Assembly (NCBI RefSeq): GCF_030348505.1
Contig: NZ_JAUCFJ010000002.1
Location: 2,794,001-2,858,000 of the forward strand
Length of the DNA: 64,000 nt
Source of the DNA: Lysinibacillus sp. G4S2
GTDB lineage: Bacteria > Bacillota > Bacilli > Bacillales_A > Planococcaceae
Direction: 5' to 3'
Part shown: one piece after another, positions 37,417 through 45,685 of the stretch
How the letters are laid out: each line of letters begins with the position of its first letter
Numbering within the stretch: the first letter of the stretch is position 1
Translations under genes and position numbers: made by a program
The notes under the pieces: generated by a model
What the model was told of the DNA's origin: nothing
Database searches by the model: none
The model's input: the letters and a program-made list of their open reading frames with translations, nothing else

Positions 37417-38190
37417 ATGCCAGTTGAATTAGATTTAAATTTAGTAATATTATTAATATCTTTCGGTTTTTTAGCCGCCTTTGTGGACGCAGTCGTCGGA
37501 GGGGGTGGCTTGATTGCATTGCCTGCCCTCATGTTTGCTGGTTTAAATCCAGCAGCTGCTGTTGCGACCAATAAACTTGCCGGAACATTTGGGGCTTTGA
37601 CATCGACCATCTCCTTTTATCGATCTGGACAGTTAGAAATTCGTTCTGTGATTAAATACTTTCCTTTATCCTTTATTGGATCGTTACTGGGTGCATGGAC
37701 AGTTCATTTAATAAATCCTGAATTATTAAAACCAATCATGCTCATCATGCTTGCTGCTGTTGCAGTCTATACGATCTTCAAAAAAGACTGGGGCTCTGTA
37801 TCTGCAGTTAAACATTTATCACGTACTCATTTACTGTTATTTATGCTGTTGTTATTTAGCATTGGATTTTATGATGGATTTCTAGGTCCAGGGACTGGCT
37901 CATTTTTAATCTTTAGCTTTTTACTTGTAGGATTTGATTTTTTAAAAGCGGCAGGAAATGCGAAGTTTTTAAATTTAGCAAGTAATTTTGCTGGACTTTT
38001 GATGTTCACTTACTTAGGTCACATCCATTATGTTTATGGATTATTGATGGGGGTAGCTCAAATTGCCGGTGCACTTGTAGGCTCACGTATGGCGATAAAA
38101 AAAGGGAGCGGCTTTGTTCGCGTATTGTTTATTATCGTAACAATTACCTTGCTCACTAAAAATGCTTATGATTACATAGTAGTTCGTTAA
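37417..38190 (+). CDS. TauE/SafE-family membrane exporter
   Basis: 257 residues, about eight membrane helices. Both halves carry the family repeat: FLAAFVDAVVGGGGLIALPA with NPAAAVATNKLAG, and FYDGFLGPGTGSFLIFSFLL with AAGNAKFLNLASNFAGL. The family exports sulfite, sulfoacetate or related organosulfur anions; the actual substrate is open. ATG after AAAGAGGTGCAAAC. It stands alone and ends at the first of two matching hairpins around array C. Confidence 0.9.
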   Translation: MPVELDLNLVILLISFGFLAAFVDAVVGGGGLIALPALMFAGLNPAAAVATNKLAGTFGALTSTISFYRSGQLEIRSVIKYFPLSFIGSLLGAWTVHLINPELLKPIMLIMLAAVAVYTIFKKDWGSVSAVKHLSRTHLLLFMLLLFSIGFYDGFLGPGTGSFLIFSFLLVGFDFLKAAGNAKFLNLASNFAGLLMFTYLGHIHYVYGLLMGVAQIAGALVGSRMAIKKGSGFVRVLFIIVTITLLTKNAYDYIVVR

Positions 38191-38225
38191 AAAAACGCTG
38201 TAGATATATTATCTACGGCGTTTTT
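38191..38225. terminator. left hairpin of array C (TauE terminator)
   Basis: AAAAACGCTGTAGAT / ATCTACGGCGTTTTT, 15 pairs, five-base loop. Its near-copy closes the other side of array C. Confidence 0.93.
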
Positions 38226-38250
38226 GCTTGTCGACAAACTTTTGGACTTT

Positions 38251-38586
38251 CTATCCATCATTTCGAAGGTTCTATCCACGACTTTGAACGTTCTATCCAT
38301 CATTTCAAAGGTTCTATCCACGATTTTGGACGTTCTATCCATCATTTCAAAGGTTCTATCCACGGTTTTGGACGTTCTATCCATCATTTCGACGGTTCTA
38401 TCCACGATTCCGGGCGTTCTATCCATCATTTCAAAGGTTCTATCCACGACTTTGAGCGTTCTATCCATCATTTCAAAGGTTCTATCCACGACTTTGGACG
38501 TTCTATCCATCATTTCAAAGGTTCTATCCACGACTTTGGACGTTCTATCCATCATTTCGAAGGTTCTATCCGTCGCTTATTGTCTA
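38251..38586. repeat. 21-bp-period array C (16 units, alternating)
   Basis: CTATCC cores begin at 38251 and every 21 bases up to 38566, 16 in a row with no exception. Two unit types alternate strictly: core plus ATCATTTC-AAGGTT and core plus ACGA-TTTG-ACGTT, giving a 42-base higher-order unit repeated eight times. The array lies between convergent genes and between two nearly identical hairpins. Both strands are open but there is no ribosome-binding site. Confidence 0.95.
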
Positions 38587-38592
38587 AAATAG

Positions 38593-38625
38593 AAAACGCC
38601 GTAGATATTCACTCTACGGCGTTTT
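38593..38625. terminator. right hairpin of array C (panF terminator)
   Basis: AAAACGCCGTAGA / TCTACGGCGTTTT. Same stem as 38191-38225 apart from a G-U/G-C change. Acts on the minus-strand panF transcript. Confidence 0.93.
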
Positions 38626-38630
38626 CTTAG

Positions 38631-40076
38631 TTAAATAAATAATTTTTCGTCTTTAAATTTATGACTTGTTAATAAGCTAACAATAACAAAAATGAAAAGT
38701 GAAGCGACAATTGGAATTGTTACGGTATGCATACCAAAGACGGATGGGTAAAAACGATCAATGATTATATATAAGGTCATACCTGAAATCATCGATGCAA
38801 TAGCACCATATTTATTGGCCTTTTTCCAATATAGTCCTAAAACGACGGACCAAATAAAGACGGCCTCAAGTCCACCAAAAGCAAATAAATTAAGCCATAC
38901 TAATAAATCTGGTGGGTTTAATGCAAAGATAATAACCGCAAAACCAATAACCGTCGTGACAATAAAGCTTGCCCGCTTAATTTCAGTATCGTTCGCAGTT
39001 GGCTTAATATAATTTAAGTAAATGTCTTTTACTACCGTGGAACTTACAAGCATAAGTAGCGCGTTGACTGTAGACATTGTTGCTGCCATTGGTGCTGCTA
39101 ACACAACGCCAGCTAAAAACGGTGGCAAAACCTTCAATGTCAGTAGCGGCATAACTTTATCTCCAATTTCTATTCCCGGTAAAACTGGACGAGCAAATAC
39201 ACCAATTAAATGCATCCCAAACATGATTGTCCCAATGGCAATAGTGCCAATGATAATAGCTAAATGCATGCTTTTTGAATCTTTATAGCTCATGGCACGA
39301 ACTGCGATTTGTGGGAGTCCTACAACTCCAACACCTATTAAAATCCAAAATGTAGAAACGTATAATGGCGTTAAATCACCTTCAGCTCCAAATGGAGACA
39401 CAAGATTTGGGTTTTCTGCGACAAGTGAGGCCATAATATTATCGATTCCCCCACCAGCGATGATTGTCCCAATTAATAAAATGATTGTTCCGATCACCAT
39501 AATTGACCCTTGCACTGTATCCGTTAATGCAACTGCACGGAAGCCCCCAATGATTACATAAACTAATACGGAAATCGCAAAAATAAAGAGTGCAGTTGTG
39601 TAGTTTAAGCCAGTTAACGATTCGATTAAGCGAGCACCACCTACCCATTGAGCCATCATCGCAGAAAATAAAAATACGATAATACTAATAGCTGATAAAA
39701 TCACAATAACATGGCTTTTATAGCGTTCTCGTAAAAAATCAATTAATGTAATGGCTTGGTAACGTCTTGCGATAATAGCGAATTTCTTCCCTAAAATCAT
39801 CAGAACAAAGTAACCTGCAGGAAGCTGCGCCATCGCCAACAATACCCAGCCAAGCCCTTTCGTGTAAGCTACACCTGGACCTCCAATAAAGCTACTCGCA
39901 CTACCGTACGTTGCAATCATAGTCATGGCCAAGATGAAGCCTCCCATTTCACGACCACCAAGGAAGTACTCCTGTAAAAATGAATTGGAAGAGCGTATAT
40001 GCTTATTTGACCAAATACCAATCCCAAAAATGATGACTAAAAATAATAGCAGTGGAACAATAACTTGCCAGTGCAT
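38631..40076 (-). CDS. panF: sodium/pantothenate symporter
   Basis: 481 residues, 12-13 helices, SSS family. FLQEYFLGGREMGGFILAMT, YGSASSFIGGPGVAYTKGLG, and YQAITLIDFLRERY are close to E. coli PanF (483 residues). The preceding small gene is YhdT-like, and yhdT-panF is a conserved pair, which strengthens the assignment. It imports pantothenate, the coenzyme A precursor, with sodium. The start overlaps the upstream stop (TAATG). Confidence 0.9.
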   Translation of the reverse strand: MHWQVIVPLLLFLVIIFGIGIWSNKHIRSSNSFLQEYFLGGREMGGFILAMTMIATYGSASSFIGGPGVAYTKGLGWVLLAMAQLPAGYFVLMILGKKFAIIARRYQAITLIDFLRERYKSHVIVILSAISIIVFLFSAMMAQWVGGARLIESLTGLNYTTALFIFAISVLVYVIIGGFRAVALTDTVQGSIMVIGTIILLIGTIIAGGGIDNIMASLVAENPNLVSPFGAEGDLTPLYVSTFWILIGVGVVGLPQIAVRAMSYKDSKSMHLAIIIGTIAIGTIMFGMHLIGVFARPVLPGIEIGDKVMPLLTLKVLPPFLAGVVLAAPMAATMSTVNALLMLVSSTVVKDIYLNYIKPTANDTEIKRASFIVTTVIGFAVIIFALNPPDLLVWLNLFAFGGLEAVFIWSVVLGLYWKKANKYGAIASMISGMTLYIIIDRFYPSVFGMHTVTIPIVASLFIFVIVSLLTSHKFKDEKLFI

Positions 40077-40339
40077 TATTGATCCACCTCCTCATCATCA
40101 AATGGTACCTCTTTGAAAAAGAGTTTCAAGACGAGCCAGATTAAAATAATCATGAAGCCTGTCCCTGCAATACAGCTATAGAAAAACCATGCAGGGAAAC
40201 CGAATACATACGTATAGTTCTTCGGATCACCCGAACTAAGTCCATAGGCAAAGCCGTACCAAATCGCAAAGTTGACGATCACAAGCCCGATGCCAATAAG
40301 CGCCTCTCGATGCGCAATTTTAAAGCGTTGATCTTTCAA
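40076..40339 (-). CDS. YhdT-like (DUF997) membrane protein
   Basis: 87 residues with two membrane helices (ALIGIGLVIVNFAIWYGFAY and PAWFFYSCIAGTGFMIILIW), matching YhdT/DUF997 with its WYGFAYG and FPAWFF blocks. It is partner of panF, overlapping it by one base, comparable to DUF485 proteins ahead of ActP-type symporters. Probably an accessory subunit of the symporter. A GGGGGA site lies before ATG at 40339. Confidence 0.85.
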   Translation of the reverse strand: MKDQRFKIAHREALIGIGLVIVNFAIWYGFAYGLSSGDPKNYTYVFGFPAWFFYSCIAGTGFMIILIWLVLKLFFKEVPFDDEEVDQ

Positions 40340-40622
40340 AATAAAGTCCCCCTAACCTTCTCTATTTTACTGGTATGTTCGCATTCTGGGAACCTATATA
40401 AAAAAAATAAATGACAGTTTGCACAATCATTTAATTTAAATAACGATAAACAGAGATTTTCCTTTTATATCGTGTTTGAAATCTTCTAGCGTGGGGTTGA
40501 TTTCCGTTCCGGCTTGGCGCTTCCGATTTCATGAACACCCTTATCTTTCTCTAACAGTTCCTACCGCCATGCCTGTAGTAGGCTTTCAGCACCAAGTTAT
40601 TGCACATGCCTGGCGCACCATT
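40340..40622. other. intergenic with a degenerate dispersed-repeat copy
   Basis: GTTGATTTCCGTTCCGGCTT then GGCGCTTCC at 40495-40525 matches the start of the dispersed repeat found at 10424-10447, 42533 and 44990. No gene supported. Confidence 0.6.
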
Positions 40623-40651
40623 AAAAAAACGCCTGGATATCCAAGCGTTTT
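40623..40651 (-). terminator. terminator of the chemotaxis receptor gene
   Basis: GAAAACGCTTGGATATCCAG then GCGTTTTTTT on the minus strand. The same AACGCCTGGA stem ends two other genes at 43429 and 45654. Confidence 0.9.
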
Positions 40652-40658
40652 CTCATCT

Positions 40659-42353
40659 TTAATATTGGAATTTTTTGAGTAAGCCTTGCAGCTCATGTGC
40701 CTGTTGTGCCATTTCTTTTGAGGAAGTGGCCATATTTTCTATGAAAGCTAATTGCTCTTTCGATGTAAGCGAAACATGGTCTGTACTTTCACTTGCTTTG
40801 TTGGCAATGCGTGCCATCTCTTCTGTTGACGCTGTAACTTCTTCAATACTGGCAGACATTTGCTCTGTTACAGCAGAGATGTCATGTAGCTGAGTACTAA
40901 CTCCCTTAATCGAATGCATAATCTTGTGGAAGACCTGCTTTGTTTCATCTACAACATCCCTACCTGCTGCTGTTTCCTTCGAGTTACTAGAAATGGCCGT
41001 AATAACATTGGCCGTATTATTTTGAATAGAAAAAATAAGTGATGCTATTTGATCCGCAGATTCCTTTGATTGTTCTGCTAATTTACGAACCTCATCTGCA
41101 ACGACAGCAAATCCCTTTCCTTGCTCTCCGGCACGAGCCGCTTCTATAGCAGCATTTAAAGCAAGCAAGTTCGTTTGATCGGCGATACTTGTAATCACAT
41201 CAACGATATTGCCTATTTGCTGTGACTGATCACCTAATATTCGGACCTGCGACTCTACATTGTCAGATGAATCATTAATGATTGTCATTTGTGTCATTAC
41301 ACGATTCAAAGAGTCATTTCCTTGTGCTGCCTCATTGCTCATTAAATCAGCAGCATCTGAAAGAGTCGAAACGGTTTCAGCAACTTGTTGGATGCCAACC
41401 GCCATTTCCTGCGTTGCATGTAAGCTCTCACTTGTACTATGCAAAGTCGTTCTTGAACCAGTTGCTATATCTTGTAAGGTTGACGTTAGCTGTCTCGTCA
41501 TATCCGCCGTTTGCTGTGCTTTAGATGTTAAGCCATCCGAAGATATATCAACCTGTTTAGAAGAGTGTGCTATTTGTTGCATTAATACTTTTAAGCTTGT
41601 CAGCATTTTATTAAAAGATTGGGCAAGCTCACCTGCTTCATCTTTTGAATTAATTTGTAGCTGCTTTGTTAAATCTCCCTCTCCATCAGCTATATCTCGT
41701 AGCTGATCATTCATTTCATGAAGTGGCTTGACAAAAGCCCTTGTGAAAAGGAAACTTCCTAATACTGCAATGACAGCTCCGATGAATAAGACAATGAGTA
41801 TCTTGCCAATAAATGTGAAAATAATAGCATTCATCTCATCAATCGGTTCACCGACAAACCACATCCCAATGATGTCTCCATTTGCATCTTTAATTGGTGA
41901 ATATAGCGTTAGATACTTTGTTCCTACTACATCCGCTTCCCCTATGAAGGTTTCCCCTTTATTCATTACATTTTCAACAACTTTTGGATCTGCGTCTTTG
42001 CCAACTAAACGTTCTCCATTTAGCTGTAGATTGGTGATCAGTCCTTTTGTGCCTTGGAAAATGGTTACACCACCATCGATGCTTTCTCCTACCTCATCCA
42101 CAAATGCCTCCTGATCAACCATTTTCGTATTCCCTTTGTAAAGCTCACCATCTTTTATGGCCCAATCGCCCTTAAAGCGTTCTTCTAGCAGCATATAACC
42201 AACCTTTGAAATATGGGTTATACTCTTCTCAAAATTGTTAAGCATAATTTGCTTCACTTGTATATGAGATACAAATCCAATCATAATGCTTAAAAACAGA
42301 ATAACGCCCACTAAAAGCAAATTAAATTTCGTACTAATTTTAAAAGTGCGCAC
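40659..42353 (-). CDS. methyl-accepting chemotaxis protein
   Basis: 564 residues. Helix 1 at 11-32, extracellular single-Cache sensor domain (about 35-185; [33 protein letters not shown]), helix 2 at about 188-210, HAMP ([20 protein letters not shown]), then the long signalling coiled coil with hairpin tip [16 protein letters not shown] and a C-terminal [14 protein letters not shown]. Cytoplasmic tip contacts CheA/CheW. The bound ligand is not evident. ATG follows AAAGGAGAG. Confidence 0.95.
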   Translation of the reverse strand: MRTFKISTKFNLLLVGVILFLSIMIGFVSHIQVKQIMLNNFEKSITHISKVGYMLLEERFKGDWAIKDGELYKGNTKMVDQEAFVDEVGESIDGGVTIFQGTKGLITNLQLNGERLVGKDADPKVVENVMNKGETFIGEADVVGTKYLTLYSPIKDANGDIIGMWFVGEPIDEMNAIIFTFIGKILIVLFIGAVIAVLGSFLFTRAFVKPLHEMNDQLRDIADGEGDLTKQLQINSKDEAGELAQSFNKMLTSLKVLMQQIAHSSKQVDISSDGLTSKAQQTADMTRQLTSTLQDIATGSRTTLHSTSESLHATQEMAVGIQQVAETVSTLSDAADLMSNEAAQGNDSLNRVMTQMTIINDSSDNVESQVRILGDQSQQIGNIVDVITSIADQTNLLALNAAIEAARAGEQGKGFAVVADEVRKLAEQSKESADQIASLIFSIQNNTANVITAISSNSKETAAGRDVVDETKQVFHKIMHSIKGVSTQLHDISAVTEQMSASIEEVTASTEEMARIANKASESTDHVSLTSKEQLAFIENMATSSKEMAQQAHELQGLLKKFQY

Positions 42354-42486
42354 AAAGTTTTCTCTCCTTTCTCACATCAATCAGGAATATTATGTATAAA
42401 ATGTAAACCATTTTTATTAAACATGATTCTATAAATAGTTTCAATACATTATCAATAAATTAACAATTTTAATATAAATGAGTTGT

Positions 42487-42735
42487 TGGTGAGCAGTGGC
42501 TAAGGGAGATACAATGAATTCACAACGTGTCGTTGATTTCCGTTCCGACTGGGCGCTTTGTTGCTGCCGCTTCGCTTTCGCACGGAGCAGAGCTTCCTGA
42601 AGGCGTCCGATGAGCCACTTTGTTGCTGCCGCTACGTTAACACTACGCTTTCGCACAGAAAACATCCGCTTTGCTCCAGGGTCTCATCTGTGACCTAATC
42701 CCCGAGAAGTCACCCAGTCTTCACTCCAATCAACT
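42487..42735 (+). repeat. dispersed intergenic repeat, longest copy
   Basis: Begins GGTGAGCAGTGG, then ATTCACAACG and GTTGATTTCCGTTCCGACTG, followed by a GC-rich middle with GCTTTCGCACGGAGCAGAGC and CTTCCTGAAGGCGTCC, and ends CAGTCTTCACTCCAATCAAC. It contains an internal tandem of TTTGTTGCTGCCGCT (two copies, 42556 and 42618). Such GC-rich non-coding repeats are frequent in Bacillaceae genomes. Other pieces are at 10335, 40495 and 44953. Confidence 0.8.
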
Positions 42736-42861
42736 TATCCGTATAACATACACTTTAACAACATAATGTCACCATCATCTCTCGCTGGTGAACTAAAATT
42801 CTTCATTTTTATGGTGTAATTTTAAATTTATGTTAATATATCTTTTAAAAGGGGAGAGTTT

Positions 42862-43422
42862 ATGAAACTTATTTTACTATTTGGTCCTCAAGCAGTTGGA
42901 AAAATGACTGTTGGACAGGAATTAGCTAAATTAACGGATTTGAAGCTTTTTCATAACCATATGACGATTGATTTGGTTGGTCATTTTTTTGGTTATGGTA
43001 CAACAGAAGGAAAAAGATTGGTTAATTTGTTTCGTCAGGAAATATTCGAAGAGGTATCCAAAAGTAATTTGTATGGGTTAATTTTTACTTATGTCTGGGC
43101 ATTTGATATGCAGAAGGATTGGGATTATGTCGACGATCTTGCAAAGCTTTTTGAATCTAGAGGTGGTACTGTTTATTATGTAGAGCTTGAAGCTGATGTA
43201 ATAGAAAGATTGGAAAGAAATAAAAGCGGTAATCGACTTGAGCATAAACCTTCAAAAAGAGATATTGAATGGTCCGAAAAGGATTTGAAAAGCTCAATGG
43301 AAAAATACAGATTAAATTCCTTAGAGGGCGAATTAAAATATCCAAATTATCTCAAGATCAACAACACAAACTTGAGTGCTGAAGAAGTTGCTTTAAGCAT
43401 AAAGGAAACATTTCATTTGTAG
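42862..43422 (+). CDS. P-loop nucleotide kinase-like protein
   Basis: 186 residues, ATG after AAAAGGGGAGAGTTT. Walker A is GPQAVGKMT near residue 8, then LKLFHNHMTIDLVGHFFGYG, and a distal basic lid ERLERNKSGNRLEHKPSKRD. This is a small AAA/adenylate-kinase-like family of Bacilli with one domain. A substrate is not known; phosphorylation of a small metabolite is plausible. It is monocistronic and ends at a terminator. Confidence 0.75.
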   Translation: MKLILLFGPQAVGKMTVGQELAKLTDLKLFHNHMTIDLVGHFFGYGTTEGKRLVNLFRQEIFEEVSKSNLYGLIFTYVWAFDMQKDWDYVDDLAKLFESRGGTVYYVELEADVIERLERNKSGNRLEHKPSKRDIEWSEKDLKSSMEKYRLNSLEGELKYPNYLKINNTNLSAEEVALSIKETFHL

Positions 43423-43428
43423 AATTGG

Positions 43429-43456
43429 AAAACGCCTGGATCTCCAAGCGTTTTTT
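43429..43456. terminator. terminator after the P-loop gene
   Basis: AAAACGCCTGGA / TCCAAGCGTTTT with T run; same stem family as 40623 and 45654. Confidence 0.88.
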
Positions 43457-43496
43457 CGGTTCTATAATGGAACTACATACCACTTACAACTTTATT

Positions 43497-44354
43497 TTAA
43501 TCAACTGATAACCCGTTAATAAAACAAAATACTATTTCTTCTTCTATCTGACTTAATTTACGATTCAGTTGAGTAGATAGTTCATTAACCAAATTCGAAT
43601 GGTTTCTTTGCTGTTTTTCTGTTAAATCACAAATTAACTTCAACAACATTATATACCCCATAAACTCCTCTTTAGACAATGGGGGCTCATGCGAAAGTAC
43701 ATAAATTTCGGCATCAAACATTTCGATGTTTTCTAAGAGATGTCTAACATTTTCAATTTTATATTGTGGTTGTTGTGTGTAAATACTTGGATACAAACAG
43801 TCCCCTAAGAAAAGTACCTTTTCTTCCTCTACATAAATAAGTGATGAGTCATCAGAATGATCTCCACCTACATGTTTGACTACACACCGAATACCACCTA
43901 ATTCAATCTCATATTTATCTTTAAAAGTAATATTAGGTAATTTGATGGTAATATTTCTGTCTTCTCCAAATTCTTTTTTTATCATGTCGGAACAAAATTG
44001 ATTCTCTAGGCCTTTTTCGACACGATTATTTAACGCTTCATCTGTCCAATCAAATTCCATCATTTTTTCAAGATGCATTTTTGTGTTTTCATGTGCAATG
44101 GTTAAGAGATTCATCTGATTTGTTCCAAAGCTATGATCCCAATGCCAATGCGTCAATACTACAGAATGATAATTAGCAATTTGGCTTTGATTTAGTTCAT
44201 CAAAAAATAACTTAGCATGTTTATCAGAATTTCCTGCATCTACAATTAGGGTTTGCTGATTCCCACAAATGACAGACAGTATTGGTCGATCTGTATCAGG
44301 ATCATGCGGCAAATAATGTATACGATTCGTTAGTTGTTTCAAATTTTTCTCCAT
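43497..44354 (-). CDS. MBL-fold metallo-hydrolase
   Basis: 285 residues from ATG at 44354 after GGGAGTTAAGATA. The zinc motif HWHWDH (TH-HWDH), a later His in VGGDHSDDSSLI, the Asp in LFLGDCLYP, and the last His in LSHEPPLS are all in order. An alpha-helical C-terminus follows. The family includes lactonases and thioesterases. It lies four bases after the MarR gene and is likely controlled by it. The substrate is unknown. Confidence 0.88.
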   Translation of the reverse strand: MEKNLKQLTNRIHYLPHDPDTDRPILSVICGNQQTLIVDAGNSDKHAKLFFDELNQSQIANYHSVVLTHWHWDHSFGTNQMNLLTIAHENTKMHLEKMMEFDWTDEALNNRVEKGLENQFCSDMIKKEFGEDRNITIKLPNITFKDKYEIELGGIRCVVKHVGGDHSDDSSLIYVEEEKVLFLGDCLYPSIYTQQPQYKIENVRHLLENIEMFDAEIYVLSHEPPLSKEEFMGYIMLLKLICDLTEKQQRNHSNLVNELSTQLNRKLSQIEEEIVFCFINGLSVD

Positions 44355-44358
44355 TATC

Positions 44359-44808
44359 TTAACTCCCTTTGTTTTCATTAGTTCCGACAATCTTATTTAA
44401 TGTATCAAGAACATTTTTTAACTCTGTTAAGCTAACTTTCGAATAATATTTTTCAACAAGAATTGCGTCAATTTTATTTAGAAGCTGATGAAACTCTTGA
44501 CCTCTATCCCCAAGATAAATAAAGGTCTCTCTACGGTTTATTGAATTCTCTTGTCGATAGATCATTTTCATTTCTTCGAGCTTTGAAATTACTTGGCTAA
44601 CCGCACTTTTTGAAATACCAAAATGATTTGCAATTTCATTCGCGATTAAGGGCTCATTGCGAATGATATAAAACATAATAATTTCTTGTTGAGGGGTTAA
44701 ATGAAAGTTTTCTAATTCCTCAACCTCTTTGGTTTCTTGTAAAACTAACAACTTGAACTGCTCAAACTTCTGATTGATCTGGTCTATCATTATTAAATAA
44801 TCATGCAC
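44359..44808 (-). CDS. MarR-family regulator of the MBL operon
   Basis: 149 residues. GTG at 44808; an internal ATG (MIDQ) is an alternative. Winged helix NEPLIANEIANHFGISKSAV, then SQVISKLEEMKMIYRQENSI and RRETFIYLGDRG is typical of MarR. A palindromic operator lies 32 bases upstream, so autoregulation is likely. It forms a two-gene operon with the MBL-fold hydrolase. Confidence 0.9.
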   Translation of the reverse strand: MHDYLIMIDQINQKFEQFKLLVLQETKEVEELENFHLTPQQEIIMFYIIRNEPLIANEIANHFGISKSAVSQVISKLEEMKMIYRQENSINRRETFIYLGDRGQEFHQLLNKIDAILVEKYYSKVSLTELKNVLDTLNKIVGTNENKGS

Positions 44809-44839
44809 AGTTTTATCAGCCCCAATTCACATTTAGTTA

Positions 44840-44857
44840 AGTTAAGTTTACTTAACT
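44840..44857. promoter_or_regulatory. MarR operator
   Basis: AGTTAAG-TTTA-CTTAACT, perfect seven-base arms. It sits just before the marR start, the usual place for autorepression. Confidence 0.8.
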
Positions 44858-44936
44858 ATTATTAGTTTGTCAATTATTGTATGAACTTATTGAAGATGGA
44901 AATCATTCTATTCCCCTTGATCTTATTTTTTCATAG

Positions 44937-44964
44937 CCACTGCTCACTAATTAGTGAGCAGTGG
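44937..44964. repeat. 28-bp perfect palindrome
   Basis: CCACTGCTCACTAA and its exact complement TTAGTGAGCAGTGG meet without a loop. The right half is the start of the dispersed repeat (compare GGTGAGCAGTGG at 42490), so this may be the repeat's edge made symmetrical. Confidence 0.85.
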
Positions 44965-45060
44965 GAAGACAGTAAATTCACAACGTAGGGTTTATTTCCG
45001 TTCCTCCTAGGGGCGTCGGGGCAACAACAAATGGTTTTTGTGCGAAAGCGAAGTGCTAAG
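44953..45060 (+). repeat. dispersed intergenic repeat, degenerate copy
   Basis: GTGAGCAGTGG, then TAAATTCACAACG, TTATTTCCGTTCC, and GTGCGAAAGCGAAG align in order with 42490-42600, but most of the GC-rich middle is lost. Confidence 0.7.
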
Positions 45061-45122
45061 GAAGTGGCTGTATATATTCTTCAAAAGGATTATTATGATT
45101 TCTTATTAAATCTCCTGATACT

Positions 45123-45491
45123 TTATTTAGTTATTGAATGTTCATCAATAGCTTGAACGGCGAGTTCCAACGCTTTCATTCTTCTTTCTAATAGCGTTCT
45201 TTGGGGACTACCAACCTTCGACTTAATATATATGTTCTCAATTGATGGTAATAAACCAGTAAGAACATTGCGAGCTTCAGCTAATTCTTCTGGGGTATAA
45301 TGATGGGGGCTTTGATTCCAAACATTTTCTAGCATTGCTAAGCCAATGCAAACAGCGTTGAGTCGTTTCTTAACTAAGGTAGTATTTGCGCCTTTCTGAG
45401 TCATCTGGGACAAGGCATTTTCGAGTTTTCTGATTGTCGATTGTAAAGAATTAATTGATTCCAATTTTTCTACATTTGATACATTTTCCAT
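45123..45491 (-). CDS. helical hypothetical protein
   Basis: 122 residues, ATG after AAAGGGCAGT. Almost entirely amphipathic helix: INSLQSTIRKLENALSQMTQ, VKKRLNAVCIGLAMLENVWN, HHYTPEELAEARNVLTGLLP. No signal peptide or catalytic motif. Its second helix block and last block (LLERRMKALELAVQAID) look alike, hinting at an internal duplication. Family not recognised. It stands alone. Confidence 0.65.
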   Translation of the reverse strand: MENVSNVEKLESINSLQSTIRKLENALSQMTQKGANTTLVKKRLNAVCIGLAMLENVWNQSPHHYTPEELAEARNVLTGLLPSIENIYIKSKVGSPQRTLLERRMKALELAVQAIDEHSITK

Positions 45492-45653
45492 ATTAGTACT
45501 GCCCTTTCTTCGTTACCGAATTATATTATTGATACTTCCTTAAGAAACTTATTTCACTCGCAATATTTTAACATAAATACTCCTTCCTCGATTTAGGATG
45601 ATTCTAGGAAGAAGTCGCTTTGAGCAATAAGAAAATATTTCATTTATAGACCT

Positions 45654-45682
45654 AAAAAAACGCCTGGATCTCCAAGCGCTTC
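45654..45682 (-). terminator. terminator of the importer/ketosynthase operon
   Basis: Minus strand GAAGCGCTTGGAGATCCAGG then CGTTTTTTT, four bases after the acyl-CoA ligase stop. Confidence 0.85.
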
Positions 45683-45685
45683 CTG

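Noticed and set aside
38187..38592. Heptad-repeat proteins on both strands of array C
   Set aside because: Both strands are equally open, there is no ribosome-binding site, and hairpin terminators lie at both ends.
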